Shown: one piece after another, positions 1 through 9,500 of the stretch
Position numbering within the stretch: the stretch's first letter is position 1
Layout: the number at the start of each line of letters is the position of its first letter
Position numbers and translations under genes: made by a program
From: Rheinheimera oceanensis
GTDB taxonomy: Bacteria; Pseudomonadota; Gammaproteobacteria; Enterobacterales; Alteromonadaceae
Direction of reading: 5' to 3'
NCBI RefSeq assembly: GCF_018831085.1
Contig: NZ_JAGPNM010000002.1
Location: 1 to 64,000, forward strand
DNA length: 64,000 nt
Notes under the pieces: model-generated
The model's input: only the letters and a program-made list of their open reading frames with translations
The model's database searches: none
What the model was told of the DNA's origin: nothing

Positions 1-80
1 AACCGATAAATTTCATTTTTGTGAAATCCATCATAAGTGCCCACACAGATGATTGATTGCGTATTGTTAAAGAGCGTGCT
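1..80 (-). ncRNA. rRNA operon leader with boxA
   Basis: Read on the minus strand, this stretch carries GCTCTTTAACA (65-75), the rrn boxA antitermination signal, followed by CAATCATCTGTGTGGGCACT, which closely matches the E. coli leader just upstream of 16S rRNA. The 16S gene itself must lie beyond the left edge. I see no rRNA body in the window. The identification rests on the boxA plus the TGTGTGGGCACT block and on the rrn-type promoters immediately upstream. Confidence 0.85.
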
Positions 81-104
81 TTGAACTCTCAAAGCGGGAG
101 GCGT

Positions 105-132
105 ATATTACCCTTCCCAGTTTTTAAGTCAA
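105..132 (-). promoter_or_regulatory. rrn promoter, proximal
   Basis: The -35 TTGACT (127-132) and -10 TAATAT (105-110) are 16 bp apart. A GC-rich discriminator (ACGCCTCCCGC) follows, typical of stringently controlled rRNA promoters. It lies about 30 bp upstream of boxA. Confidence 0.85.
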
Positions 133-226
133 GCGTGACGATGATTCTTAATGCAAAAACACATCGTCACACCAGACTTTTTATCTCATTTCACCGTGTT
201 AACCACCACCGTGAAGCGAGGGCGCC

Positions 227-254
227 ATTTTAGTGATTTAACAGAGGCTGTCAA
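227..254 (-). promoter_or_regulatory. rrn promoter, middle
   Basis: The -35 TTGACA (249-254) and -10 TAAAAT (227-232) have a 16-bp spacer, followed by the discriminator GGCGCCCTCGC. This is the second of three promoters with the same architecture. Confidence 0.8.
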
Positions 255-334
255 GCGTCTTTTTAAAAGATTTTTGCGGCCCGTTTTAACTCACCCGAAG
301 CACCGCATCAGCGCTACCCCGTGGCATGGCGCGC

Positions 335-362
335 ATTATAGGGCCTTTTGGGATACCTGCAA
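335..362 (-). promoter_or_regulatory. rrn promoter, distal
   Basis: The -35 TTGCAG (357-362) and a perfect -10 TATAAT (335-340) have a 16-bp spacer and the discriminator GCGCGCC. The A/T-rich tracts just upstream (about 400-443) could act as an UP element. Confidence 0.8.
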
Positions 363-443
363 GCGGTTATTTGAGAAAACTTATGTTTTTAAGATCGTTC
401 GCAGAAAAACCGTACAAAGTGGTAAAAAAGCAAACAAAACACG

Positions 444-1586
444 CTACTTTTTAGCCTCTCGAATAACTACAGCAGCCTTAAGCCGGTTTTTGCCATAACT
501 AAAAGCTTTCATAAACACGCTGTGCTCTACCGGGATGTACTGCCGCTCTGCTGCAGACAGCCAGGGGATATCTTCAGTATCTGGATCATTAATATAGACA
601 AAATGTTCATCTACTGCGCATACCACCACCCAATGCGGCGCTTTGCTTTTATCAAACTGCCAGGTGCTTATTAATACCAGCAACAAAGCACCATCCTGTA
701 GTAACTGTTTTATCTTGCTGATACCGGGCTCAGAGCGATGCAACACAATGCCACTTTGTTCAACCTTTTGCCGGTATGAATCGTGTACCCGTAGCAAAAT
801 AGCTTTCTTTACTTCGCTGCGCACAGTGTCAGTAAATAAAGGCCCCTCTTTATTTAGGAAAATCTCCACCGCGAACCCACGGCTATGGGCAGCTAAAGCC
901 AGGCCTCTGGGCCCACAACCGCCATGACCCGAGGTCATAAAAATAGTTGTAGCCTCGCGCCAGATGTCTATTTCCAACGCAGCAGGATCGAACTTACCGG
1001 GCTGAAAGTAATTAAAAGCCATTAGTAAGCAAGCCGGGCCGCAAGTAAAAGGCGTAGTTTGCGGGATATAGGGTACTTGTCGGCTTAGAGAGGCACTATC
1101 AAACTGAATAATTTGTTTTTGCATGCAAATAGCATCAGAGTGATCTTCGTAGAAGTCATGCTTAATAGCAAATTCATGATAATTCAGTTTCTGGTACAGT
1201 TTAATTGCAGCAGTGTTATCGTAGCGTACCTCTAAACGCAGTAAGACGCAGCGCCTGGCAGCTGCAGTTTTTTCTGCATTTAGCATAAGAAATTCAGCCA
1301 CCCCCTGCTTACGATAAACAGGATCTACCGCCAGAGAATAAAGCCGCGCCAGGCTGGTGCCTCTTCTATATATAAGCAGAAAGTAACCCGCTAACTGGCC
1401 AGCCTGTTCGGCGATCAGCAAGTCATTGCGGTTATCAGCGATAAAACGCCTGAAACTGCGTAAACTAATACGATCAGTTGTGAAGCACTTCTGCTCTAAC
1501 GTCATTAGTGCTGAAATATCTCCGGCAGTTGCATATCTGCATGTCAGACCGGATGAATCGCTGTTTAATACTGTTGTTAAAGTCAT
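444..1586 (-). CDS. GNAT acetyltransferase fused to a C39-like cysteine peptidase
   Basis: This 380-residue protein has two domains. Residues about 15-150 are a GNAT N-acetyltransferase with the acetyl-CoA loop RKQGVA. Residues about 170-370 are a papain-like C39-type peptidase with the catalytic Cys in TCGPACLLM and a His/Asp pair in APHWVVV and YINDPD. The frame is open to 1649, but the ATG at 1586 is preferred: AAAGG sits upstream and the extra residues look like untranslated leader. It is divergent from the RLAN ATP-grasp gene. The same two gene families are known to co-occur in proteobacteria and are proposed to make or process an amide-linked peptide or metabolite. No substrate is known, so the function is inferred from fold only. 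Confidence 0.85.
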   Translation of the reverse strand: MTLTTVLNSDSSGLTCRYATAGDISALMTLEQKCFTTDRISLRSFRRFIADNRNDLLIAEQAGQLAGYFLLIYRRGTSLARLYSLAVDPVYRKQGVAEFLMLNAEKTAAARRCVLLRLEVRYDNTAAIKLYQKLNYHEFAIKHDFYEDHSDAICMQKQIIQFDSASLSRQVPYIPQTTPFTCGPACLLMAFNYFQPGKFDPAALEIDIWREATTIFMTSGHGGCGPRGLALAAHSRGFAVEIFLNKEGPLFTDTVRSEVKKAILLRVHDSYRQKVEQSGIVLHRSEPGISKIKQLLQDGALLLVLISTWQFDKSKAPHWVVVCAVDEHFVYINDPDTEDIPWLSAAERQYIPVEHSVFMKAFSYGKNRLKAAVVIREAKK

Positions 1587-1738
1587 TATTGCCTTTGGCT
1601 GATTTTTAACTAAGTTTAGGATAACAACAGCTAAACGAATGAAAAGCAAACAAGAAATTTAACTGTTGTGGTGCAATTTTCTTCACTGTCTTTTTATCTG
1701 GCATCACGACATGCTTTAGCAAAATTATAGGAGTGGCA

Positions 1739-3205
1739 ATGGCCAAACTGATTATCGTAGTTGACAAAGCTCAGGATTGGGCACCTTTTCATCAGTATGA
1801 TGGCGTAATGACATTGCCAGCCTATCTGAAATGGTCGGCTAAAAATAAACAACGTACCCGGGTTATTAACTTATGCCGCCAGGCGCAATACCTGGGAAGC
1901 GGCTACTACTGTTCATTACTGGCAGAAGCGCGCGGCCACCATGTGGTACCTTCTGTCCGGGCCTTTAATAAATTTAACCGCCACGAAATAGCCGATATTG
2001 CCGAAGAAATCCCAGGCACTATTCTGACACAGCTAAACAAAGCCTTAGTTGATGAAAGCAGCACGCAGCTTATTTTTAATATTTACTTTGGTGAAACTGA
2101 GCATAAAGCACTGAAAAAGGTGGCCCGCTATCTGTTTGACGCCTTTTCAGTACCTATATTGCGCGTTGAACTGCAAAAGAAAGTTAACTGGCAGGTAAAA
2201 ACGCTGAAGATAGGCAGCGTGCATAAGCTGAACGAACAGGAGCAGAGCTTATTTGGCAACACCTTAGAACGCTACAGCCATAAGATCTGGCGGGTAGAGC
2301 CGACTAACCGTAAATATAAATATGATTTGGCAGTGTTGGTTGATCCGAAAGAGAAGTTTCCGCCGTGTACACCTAGATCGTTGGAGTTGTTTAGTAAGGC
2401 GGCTAAAAAGGCTGCTATGGACACCGAGCAAATTGGCGCCAGAGATATACACCGGCTGGCAGAGTTCGACGGCTTATTTATTCGCGAAACTACCGCCGTC
2501 AATCATCATACCTTTCATATGGCATTAAAAGCTGAACGTGAAGGCCTGGCGGTAATTGATGATCCAAATTCAATATTACGTTGTGGTAATAAAGTCTATT
2601 TACAAACGTTGTTCGAACAGCATAAGGTGCCTATGCCCGATGGCATTATGCTGTTTAAGCAGGACGAAGATAACTTAGAGCGTGCAGCCGATACTTTGGG
2701 CTTACCACTGGTGCTGAAAATTCCTGATGGCAGTTTTTCCCGTGGGGTGGTAAAAGTAAAAACCCTGACCGAACTACGTTCGCAGCTTACAGCCCTGTTT
2801 GAACAAAGCGCAATTATTCTGGCTCAGCGTTATACCTTTACCGAGTACGATTGGCGTATAGGGATACTGAACGGTACGCCTATTTTTGCCTGCAAATATT
2901 TTATGGCACGCAACCACTGGCAAATCTATAAACATGGCAAAGCCAAAACGGAAAGTGGCGGCTTTAGTACCTGTGCTATTACAGAAGTGCCTGCACATGT
3001 GCTGGATGCCGCTATCCGTGCCTGCGCGCCTATCGGCGATAGTTTATATGGCGTAGATGTAAAACAAGACGGTGACAAAGTTTACGTTATAGAAGTAAAC
3101 GACAACCCTAATATTGATGATGGTGTAGAGGATTTATATTTGGGTAATAAACTCTATGACATGCTGGTGGATGACTTTATCCGCCGTATAGAACTAAAAC
3201 GATAG
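1739..3205 (+). CDS. RimK-family ATP-grasp ligase with RLAN N-terminal domain
   Basis: This 488-residue protein has an N-terminal RLAN-type region (about 1-190) and a C-terminal RimK-like ATP-grasp domain (about 270-485). Nucleotide and Mg2+ binding elements are visible: VLKIPDGSFSRGVVKV, DWRIGILNG and EVNDNPN. Start: a GTG at 1733 lies in frame, but ATG 1739 has AGGAG five bases upstream. ATP-grasp enzymes of this type join a carboxylate to an amine with ATP hydrolysis. RimK itself adds glutamates to ribosomal protein S6, but RLAN proteins are a separate, uncharacterised branch. Its divergent neighbour is the GNAT/C39 fusion, which suggests a shared small-molecule or peptide-tag pathway. Confidence 0.85.
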   Translation: MAKLIIVVDKAQDWAPFHQYDGVMTLPAYLKWSAKNKQRTRVINLCRQAQYLGSGYYCSLLAEARGHHVVPSVRAFNKFNRHEIADIAEEIPGTILTQLNKALVDESSTQLIFNIYFGETEHKALKKVARYLFDAFSVPILRVELQKKVNWQVKTLKIGSVHKLNEQEQSLFGNTLERYSHKIWRVEPTNRKYKYDLAVLVDPKEKFPPCTPRSLELFSKAAKKAAMDTEQIGARDIHRLAEFDGLFIRETTAVNHHTFHMALKAEREGLAVIDDPNSILRCGNKVYLQTLFEQHKVPMPDGIMLFKQDEDNLERAADTLGLPLVLKIPDGSFSRGVVKVKTLTELRSQLTALFEQSAIILAQRYTFTEYDWRIGILNGTPIFACKYFMARNHWQIYKHGKAKTESGGFSTCAITEVPAHVLDAAIRACAPIGDSLYGVDVKQDGDKVYVIEVNDNPNIDDGVEDLYLGNKLYDMLVDDFIRRIELKR

Positions 3206-3218
3206 AATCTAAAGCTGG

Positions 3219-3236
3219 CCTGCGCAGCAGGTTTTT
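3219..3236 (+). terminator. Terminator after the RLAN ATP-grasp gene
   Basis: CCTGC / GCAGG stem with a 3-nt loop, followed directly by TTTTT, 14 bp after the stop codon. The stem is short but the layout is typical. Confidence 0.55.
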
Positions 3237-3256
3237 ACCAGGAATGATAAAAACAC

Positions 3257-3277
3257 AAAAGCGCCAGGAGCGCTTTT
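3257..3277. terminator. Bidirectional hairpin AAAAGCGC-CAGGA-GCGCTTTT
   Basis: A perfect 8-bp stem with A- and T-runs at its base, between the ATP-grasp gene and tRNA-Leu. It could stop transcription from either side. Confidence 0.6.
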
Positions 3278-3326
3278 GGACAGCCGAAGGCTGGTCCCGA
3301 AGGGATGCCTGCATGGATTGCAGGCA
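3278..3326. repeat. Run of three small hairpins (REP-like)
   Basis: Three stem-loops stand side by side: CAGCC-GAA-GGCTG, TCCC-GAA-GGGA and GCCTGCA...TGCAGGC. No coding capacity is seen. The arrangement resembles intergenic extragenic-palindrome elements. Only this copy is seen in the window. Confidence 0.5.
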
Positions 3327-3351
3327 CAAAAAAACCGGCCTTAGCCGGTTT
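3327..3351 (-). terminator. tRNA-Leu terminator
   Basis: On the minus strand an AAACCGGC / GCCGGTTT stem (8 bp, 4-nt loop) is followed by a run of T, right after the tRNA-Leu 3' end. Confidence 0.85.
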
Positions 3352-3354
3352 ATT

Positions 3355-3440
3355 TGGTGCAGATGGAGAGACTCGAACTCTCACGCCTTGTGGGCACAAA
3401 CACCTGAAGCTTGCGTGTCTACCAATTCCACCACATCTGC
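3355..3440 (-). tRNA. tRNA-Leu (anticodon CAG)
   Basis: An 86-nt class II tRNA with encoded CCA. The acceptor stem GCAGATG pairs with CATCTGC, with discriminator A. The D-arm GTGGAATTGGTAGACAC is typical of tRNA-Leu. The anticodon loop carries CTTCAGG (CAG). A long variable arm and a T-arm with GTTCGAGTC are present. It matches E. coli tRNA-Leu(CAG) in all arms and appears to be a single-gene transcription unit. Confidence 0.95.
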
Positions 3441-3474
3441 GTTATGTCTTCGCTACTGCGTTAACATGGCGTGC

Positions 3475-3502
3475 AGTATAGCGACTTTATCAAACCAGTC
3501 AA
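3475..3502 (-). promoter_or_regulatory. tRNA-Leu promoter
   Basis: The -35 TTGACT (3497-3502) and -10 TATACT (3475-3480) have a 16-bp spacer and a GC-rich discriminator, 35 bp upstream of the mature 5' end. Confidence 0.8.
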
Positions 3503-3562
3503 CTGTGAAAATGCACATTTTGTGTCGTTTTATATCGTTCGGGCAAATACTAAGCAAGATGC

Positions 3563-4513
3563 CTAGTATTTAGCCTTTTTCAGCAAACCAATCTCTTCTA
3601 AACGCTGCATTAAGTAGTCGTTAGAGTTAATCGGCTCCGGGTAGCGATTAGGCCTGTCGGCACTGATACAGCTATCCAGAGTTTTTATTACGTAATCCGG
3701 GTTCGGATGCATAAAAAACGGAATTGAATAACGTGGCTCACCTGCGGCTGCACCAGCCGGGTTAACCACCCGATGCGTTGTCGATGGCAATACATGGTTG
3801 GTCAGACGTTGCAGCATATCACCGATATTCACCACTATAGTGCCTTCAATCGTAGTAACCGGCAGCCAGCTGCCATCGCGGCGCAAAATTTCCAGACCGG
3901 CCTCATTCGACCCCACCAACAGGGTGATAAGGTTAATATCTTCGTGCTGGCCCGCACGAATAGACTGGGTGCTGGTGTCTTTAATCGGTGGATAATGAAT
4001 AGGCCGCAAAATAGAGTTACCGTAATTCACCTTATCGGCAAAGTAACTTTGCTCCTGCCCCAGAAACAGGGCTAACGCTTCCAGCACACGATTACCTAAC
4101 TTTTCCAGTTCAGCATAGAGAGCATAAGTGGCCTGCTGAAAACCCGGCACTTCGGTTGGCCAGACATTAGGGTACAAACTCGGATGTGGCGCCGGGCCAT
4201 TCAGTTCACGGCCAACATGCCAGAACTCTTTTAAATCCGGATGATTAGAGTCTTTGGCTTTTTCTACACCAAAACCGGTGTAACCACGCGCACCGCCCTG
4301 GCCAGGTTTATGGTATTTCGCTTTAACCTCATTTGGTAAAGCGAAAAATTGCTTAATCGCTTTGTAAGTATTTGCTACCACTTCATCTGAAATACCATGG
4401 CCGCTAATGCCGCAGAATCCAAACTCAGTGTAGGCCTTGCCAATTTCGGCAACAAAGTTATCTTTGTCGGTGGCAAACCGTCTTATATCTAACGTTGGAA
4501 CTTGCTGTGTCAT
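3563..4513 (-). CDS. 2-oxoglutarate/Fe(II) oxygenase, isopenicillin N synthase family
   Basis: This 316-residue protein has the N-terminal DIOX_N-like region and a C-terminal 2OG-Fe(II) domain. Iron ligands are visible as HEDI (HxD) and the distal His in TTHRVVNP; the co-substrate motif RYSIPFF (RxS) follows. It is the last gene of a minus-strand cluster: udk, nucleoside transporter, then this gene 15 bp later. Family members hydroxylate or cyclise many small molecules. The eukaryotic thymine-7-hydroxylase has the same fold, so an action on a pyrimidine base or nucleoside is an attractive guess from context, not shown by sequence. Amino-acid or other substrates remain possible. Confidence 0.85.
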   Translation of the reverse strand: MTQQVPTLDIRRFATDKDNFVAEIGKAYTEFGFCGISGHGISDEVVANTYKAIKQFFALPNEVKAKYHKPGQGGARGYTGFGVEKAKDSNHPDLKEFWHVGRELNGPAPHPSLYPNVWPTEVPGFQQATYALYAELEKLGNRVLEALALFLGQEQSYFADKVNYGNSILRPIHYPPIKDTSTQSIRAGQHEDINLITLLVGSNEAGLEILRRDGSWLPVTTIEGTIVVNIGDMLQRLTNHVLPSTTHRVVNPAGAAAGEPRYSIPFFMHPNPDYVIKTLDSCISADRPNRYPEPINSNDYLMQRLEEIGLLKKAKY

Positions 4514-4528
4514 ATAAAAGACCTGTTT

Positions 4529-5737
4529 TTAGCCTAAGGAAAAAAAGAACCCTGCAATAGCAGCGCTCATTAAGTTAGCCAATGTTGCTGCAAGCAGGGC
4601 TTTTAAACCCAGTTCAGCAATATCAGCCCGGCGCCCTGGAGCCATACCGCCCAGACCACCTAATAAAATAGCAATTGAAGAAAAGTTAGCAAAACCACAC
4701 AGGGCAATAGTTACTATCACCTGCGTATGAGCGCTTAACTGCTCTTTCACCTGCACAAAATCGAGGTATGCGACAAATTCATTGATTACCAGCTTCTGAC
4801 CGATAAAACTACCGGCAAGCCGTGCTTCATCCCAGGATACGCCGAGGATAAATGCCAGCGGCTGGAACACATAACCAAAAATCAGCTGCAGCGTTAAATC
4901 ATCTTTACCAAACCAACCACCTATACCACCTACTAAGCCGTTAACTAATGCAATTAAACCGACAAAGGCCAGCAACATAGCACCGACATTCAGCGCCAGT
5001 TGCATACCACTGGAGGCACCCGCAGCGGCGGCATCAATAACATTAGTATGTGGCTTGTCAGCGCTGATTTCAGTTAACTCGTTTTTAGGTTGCTCTGTTT
5101 CCGGCAAAATTAACTTTGCCATTAAAAAGCCGCCCGGTGCAGCCATAAAGCTGGCTGCAATCAGATACTTTAATTCAATACCTAAACCAGCATAACCAGC
5201 CAGTACTGAGCCTGCAACAGACGCTAAACCACCAACCATCACGGCAAAGAGTTCAGAGCGGGTCATAGTAGGAATAAAAGGCCGTACTATTAACGGCGCC
5301 TCAGTTTGACCAACAAAGATATTGGCCGCCGCCGACATAGACTCCGGCCGGCTGGTACCCAGCAACTTTTGTAAGCCGCCACCAATAATGCGGATAACCC
5401 AGGTCATAATGCCAATGTGATACAGTACAGCAATTAATGACGAGAAGAAGATAATGATAGTCAGTACATGGATAGCGAAAATAAAGCCTTGCGAGAACCT
5501 GCCTAAATCACCAAACAGGAATTGAATACCGGCGTTGGCATAACCAATCACATTGGCCACTACCTGCGAAATGTTATACAGCACGTCCTGACCAAAAGGC
5601 ACATACAATACAAAGGCACCTATTGCCAACTGAATAGCAAAAGCACCGCCCACGGTACGCCAGTTAATACGGTTACGATTGGCAGAAGCCGCATACGCCA
5701 CCAGTAACAGGGCTACAATGCCCACTAATCCCATCAT
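4529..5737 (-). CDS. Concentrative nucleoside transporter (NupC/CNT family)
   Basis: This 402-residue polytopic inner-membrane protein has CNT-family hallmarks: the N-terminal helices, [12 protein letters not shown] in the substrate region, a gate region around [15 protein letters not shown], and the C-terminal FVAYLDF and [17 protein letters not shown] segments. Length agrees with NupC-type permeases (about 400). It imports nucleosides with a cation (H+ or Na+). It starts 17 bp after udk ends and is followed 15 bp later by the oxygenase gene, so the three are probably co-transcribed. Cation preference cannot be read by eye. Confidence 0.92.
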   Translation of the reverse strand: MMGLVGIVALLLVAYAASANRNRINWRTVGGAFAIQLAIGAFVLYVPFGQDVLYNISQVVANVIGYANAGIQFLFGDLGRFSQGFIFAIHVLTIIIFFSSLIAVLYHIGIMTWVIRIIGGGLQKLLGTSRPESMSAAANIFVGQTEAPLIVRPFIPTMTRSELFAVMVGGLASVAGSVLAGYAGLGIELKYLIAASFMAAPGGFLMAKLILPETEQPKNELTEISADKPHTNVIDAAAAGASSGMQLALNVGAMLLAFVGLIALVNGLVGGIGGWFGKDDLTLQLIFGYVFQPLAFILGVSWDEARLAGSFIGQKLVINEFVAYLDFVQVKEQLSAHTQVIVTIALCGFANFSSIAILLGGLGGMAPGRRADIAELGLKALLAATLANLMSAAIAGFFFSLG

Positions 5738-5754
5738 ACGTTATTCCCTGATTA

Positions 5755-6399
5755 TTATTCAGCCAGCAACTGGCGGATTTTTGCTTTTATTATATCGATA
5801 GCAATCTGATTTTTACCGCCACGGGTAACCACTAAATCGGCATGCTGCTTGGAAGGTGCAATAAATTCGAAGAACGCCGGGCGCACAGAGTTTTCATATT
5901 GCTCGGTTACCGAGCTTAAACTGCGGCCACGATCTTCTAAATCACGTTTTATACGCCGTAACAGGCAAACATCCAGCGGCGTATCCATAAATACTGTAAT
6001 ATCAAACTGCTCTCTTAACTGCTCATCAGTTAGCAGCAAAATACCTTCAACCAAAATCACTTTTGCAGGCTGTACTGTTATAGTTTCTTCAGTACGGGTA
6101 TGGTTTTTATAACTGTATTGCGGCATTTGTATTGCTTTACCGGCACGTAGTGCGCGCAAATGTGCTGCGAGCAACTCGTGCTCAAAGGCTGCCGGGTGGT
6201 CATAATTGGTTAACGTGCGCTGCTCAAACGACAAATGGCTCTGATCGCGGTAGTAGGCATCTTCCGACAAAATTGCGATACGCTCACCGCCCAGTTCAGC
6301 CACCAGTTCCTGGTATACCGTTGAAGCAAAAAGGCTTTTGCCTGATGCAGAAGCACCGGCAATTGCGATAATAGTATTTTTTCCCACTGACACGTTCAC
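5755..6399 (-). CDS. udk: Uridine kinase
   Basis: This 214-residue kinase of the PRK/uridine kinase family has the Walker A GASASGKS near residue 15 and the downstream [20 protein letters not shown] and VEGILLL motifs. It phosphorylates uridine and cytidine to UMP and CMP in pyrimidine salvage. The start used is a GTG; a second in-frame GTG lies two codons in, and no strong ribosome-binding site separates them. It leads an apparent operon with a nucleoside importer and a 2OG oxygenase, which fits uptake followed by trapping by phosphorylation. Confidence 0.92.
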   Translation of the reverse strand: MNVSVGKNTIIAIAGASASGKSLFASTVYQELVAELGGERIAILSEDAYYRDQSHLSFEQRTLTNYDHPAAFEHELLAAHLRALRAGKAIQMPQYSYKNHTRTEETITVQPAKVILVEGILLLTDEQLREQFDITVFMDTPLDVCLLRRIKRDLEDRGRSLSSVTEQYENSVRPAFFEFIAPSKQHADLVVTRGGKNQIAIDIIKAKIRQLLAE

Positions 6400-6453
6400 T
6401 TTTGCAGAAATAAGCTGCTGATTATCGCTAAAAAGCGCTGATTAAGGAATAAA

Positions 6454-6481
6454 AAAATGCCAGTCGGGCGACTGGCATTTT
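6454..6481. terminator. Terminator after the TonB-dependent receptor
   Basis: A 13-bp near-perfect stem (AAAATGCCAGTCG / CGACTGGCATTTT). The A-run on the plus strand becomes a T-run on the minus strand, so it serves the receptor gene and separates it from udk. Confidence 0.85.
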
Positions 6482-6504
6482 AACTTTACTATTTATTAAA
6501 CAGA

Positions 6505-9500
6505 TCAGAATTTATAGTTTAAACCAACCCGAACTTCCCACAGGGAAGGTTCAATACGGCGGTTTTCAGCTGTTGGCTGGTTAAAGGTGTATACATATTG
6601 ACCATTAGCGTTAATGCTGGTGGTAACAGCTGATGTCTGTGAACTACCTTCTTTGACAATACCCCAATCATCATTCAGGAAATTACCAACGTTCTCCATC
6701 ACGAAGTAAACACTACCTTTATGCTCTGGAGTAAAGCCTGGGAACTGTTGCTCAACACGAATATCAAACTTATTCCACCAGCTGCCGCTAAGAGCATTTC
6801 GTGGCATTATGCTTCCGCGGTAACCTTCAAGACCTTGCTCAGCGACCCAGTTATTAAAATTGGTTTCATGTTCCGCTGAAGCAAATACTACCTTGCTATC
6901 ATTTAATGTTGGAACATAAAGCAACTGACGGCTAGCATCGTTAAAACCTAGACCTGAACTTGAGCGGTCAAAGGTATAGCCATATGAATTGCTTTTCACA
7001 ACCTGACCGAACAAGCTGAAACGAGTTTCGTAACCTGCAAAAAACTCATGCGCATAGGTCAGATTCAGAGTAAAACGATGTGGAATCTCATAGTCAGATG
7101 TTGCTAAAGCTAAATTTTCAGTGTCCGAAGTAGAGACAAAGTGGTAATTAGAAAATGCCACAGAACTGTTCATCGGATGCACATCTTTAGCGTCTGTGTA
7201 AGCATAGGCTAACGCAACATCTACGCCGTTATCAAAAGACTTAGAACCTGACAATGAGAACACCGTAGAACGGGCATCGTTACCTTTGCGGTTCGTCAAC
7301 AGGAAATCATTATTTGAACCACGTCTGGACGTATATACTGGACGGCCATCTGGCGCAGTACCGGTTTGATCTAGCGACAGGTCTTTGATAATTGCAGAGT
7401 TTTTCTTTCTGCTATGTAATAGATCTGCTGACACTACATAACCGCTATCAAAGCTGTATGTACCGCCTAAAGCATATTTCCACTCAGATGGTATCTTGAA
7501 ATCCGGGTCAGTTACGTTAGTAGTAGAGTCAGCTGTTCCGGAACCAACTGCATCATACAACGCTTGAGGTATATCATACCCAGGACGACCTTCACCAATC
7601 AGGGCAACAGCATCAGGGCCTAACAGTTGCATATTTGTCCGGTTAACCTGAATATTCCGAATACCGTCATTTGAGTAACTATTTGATATCCAAACGTTCG
7701 GATTACCACCAGAGTAAAGGCCCGCGCCACCACGAACTTCTAATTGCTCCGTGGCTACCCAGTTAATGCCTAAACGAGGCTGTAATAAACTTTTTCCATC
7801 CAGGTTTTGCTGGTTAGAATAACCGTAGCGGTTTTCAAAATTAGCATTATAGGTAGGTACGCTGTCACTGGTATACCAGTCATAGCGTAAACCCGCTGTA
7901 ACAGTTACGTCTGCATTAGGTAAACGATATTTATCCTGAGCATAAACTGTATGAATGTTATATTTAAATTCACCAGCAGCATCATTCGGATTATGCGATG
8001 AAGCATTACCGTAATAGGCTCTTGCTAAACCATTTCTGAATGCGTCGATACCAGCAAAACGGTACTGACCAACACTGTTTTGAACGAATAAGTTGAAAAC
8101 ATCTAAGTTCTCATATTCATAACCAAAATACAGTTCATGATCGTCTAGATAATAGGTACCAGCCAGTTTGAAAGACAGGTTATCGTAATTTAAAACGTTA
8201 GACTGACGCGAATCATCCGGCCCCAGATATATAGTGGTGCCATTCACACCAAGGATTTGCACTTCACCAAAGCCACTTGCAGCATCTATTGATACCTGAC
8301 GATTACGCAACTCTGAGTAGCCAATACGTACTTCGGTAGAAAAATCAGGTGTCCAGTCTGAATACAAAGACGTTACATAAGCATTAAGCTCAGCTCCACG
8401 CTCGTAAAAGTGATTGGATAAAGACAGACGATCAGAGCCCGCATCAGACTGGGCTATAGAATAACCATCATTATAGTTATAAGTGAAGTTGGCACGATGC
8501 AGGTCATTGATGTTCCAATCAACTTTCAACAGTATTTTTTCGTCTTTAACTGGCATGCTTGGAATCGCATAACCAGGATCATAATTATAAATATCTTTTG
8601 AAATTGAAATAATTTCATCTATCTGGGCTTGTGTTACACGGCCGTTCGCTAACGGTGCATAATCGAATATTTCTGAGCCCTCTAATTTTTCATAGGCAAA
8701 AAAAGCAAACAACTTATCTTGCACTATCGGGAAGCCAACATTAACACCGTAGCGCTTTTCGTTGTAAGACCCCAAGTCCTGCTTATCACCCTCTAACTTA
8801 TCACCTTTCATCGAGTCATTGGTGTAATCAACAAAAACGCTACCACTAACTTTATTTGAACCCGACTTTGTAACTGCATTGATATTACAGGCGGTGAAAC
8901 CACCATACTTAACATCAAACGGAGCAAGCTCAACCGCAACCTGGTCTATAGCATCAAACGAAAATGGAATACGCTCTGTTGGGTAACCACTGCTATTTAA
9001 ACCAAAGTTGTCGTTCATACGAACGCCATCGACAGTCAAACTGTTAGAACGTGGACTGCCGCCAGCACATTGCACAGAGCTGGCGTTTGTCTCATTAATA
9101 TAAATGCGAGGGTCAATACGGATTACATCTTTAATATCACGGTTAACTGAAGGTGCAACTTCAAGAGCATAGCTATCAAACCGCACCGCTGGACCAGTGT
9201 CACCCGTTAAACTGGAAATGGCAGTACCTGCGACCTGAATTCTTTCAATATTCGATGCTTCTAACTGGCGCTGGAATTGGAAAGTCTCACCTAATGTCAG
9301 GTATACATCATTAATTACAGTATCAGCATACACATCTGAATCGACGATAATCTGGTAAGGACCGCCGACTCTCAACCCTGAAGCATTAAAAACGCCACTG
9401 TCGTTTACAACAGCCTGACGGCTGGTACCTGATGGTACGTGTAAAATTGTTATTTTGGTACCAGCAGCAGGAGAGCCTTGCGGGCTGTTAATCACACCGC

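Noticed and set aside
151..498. 115-codon plus-strand frame at the left end
   Set aside because: It lies over three rrn promoters and the end of the GNAT/C39 gene; composition is not coding-like.
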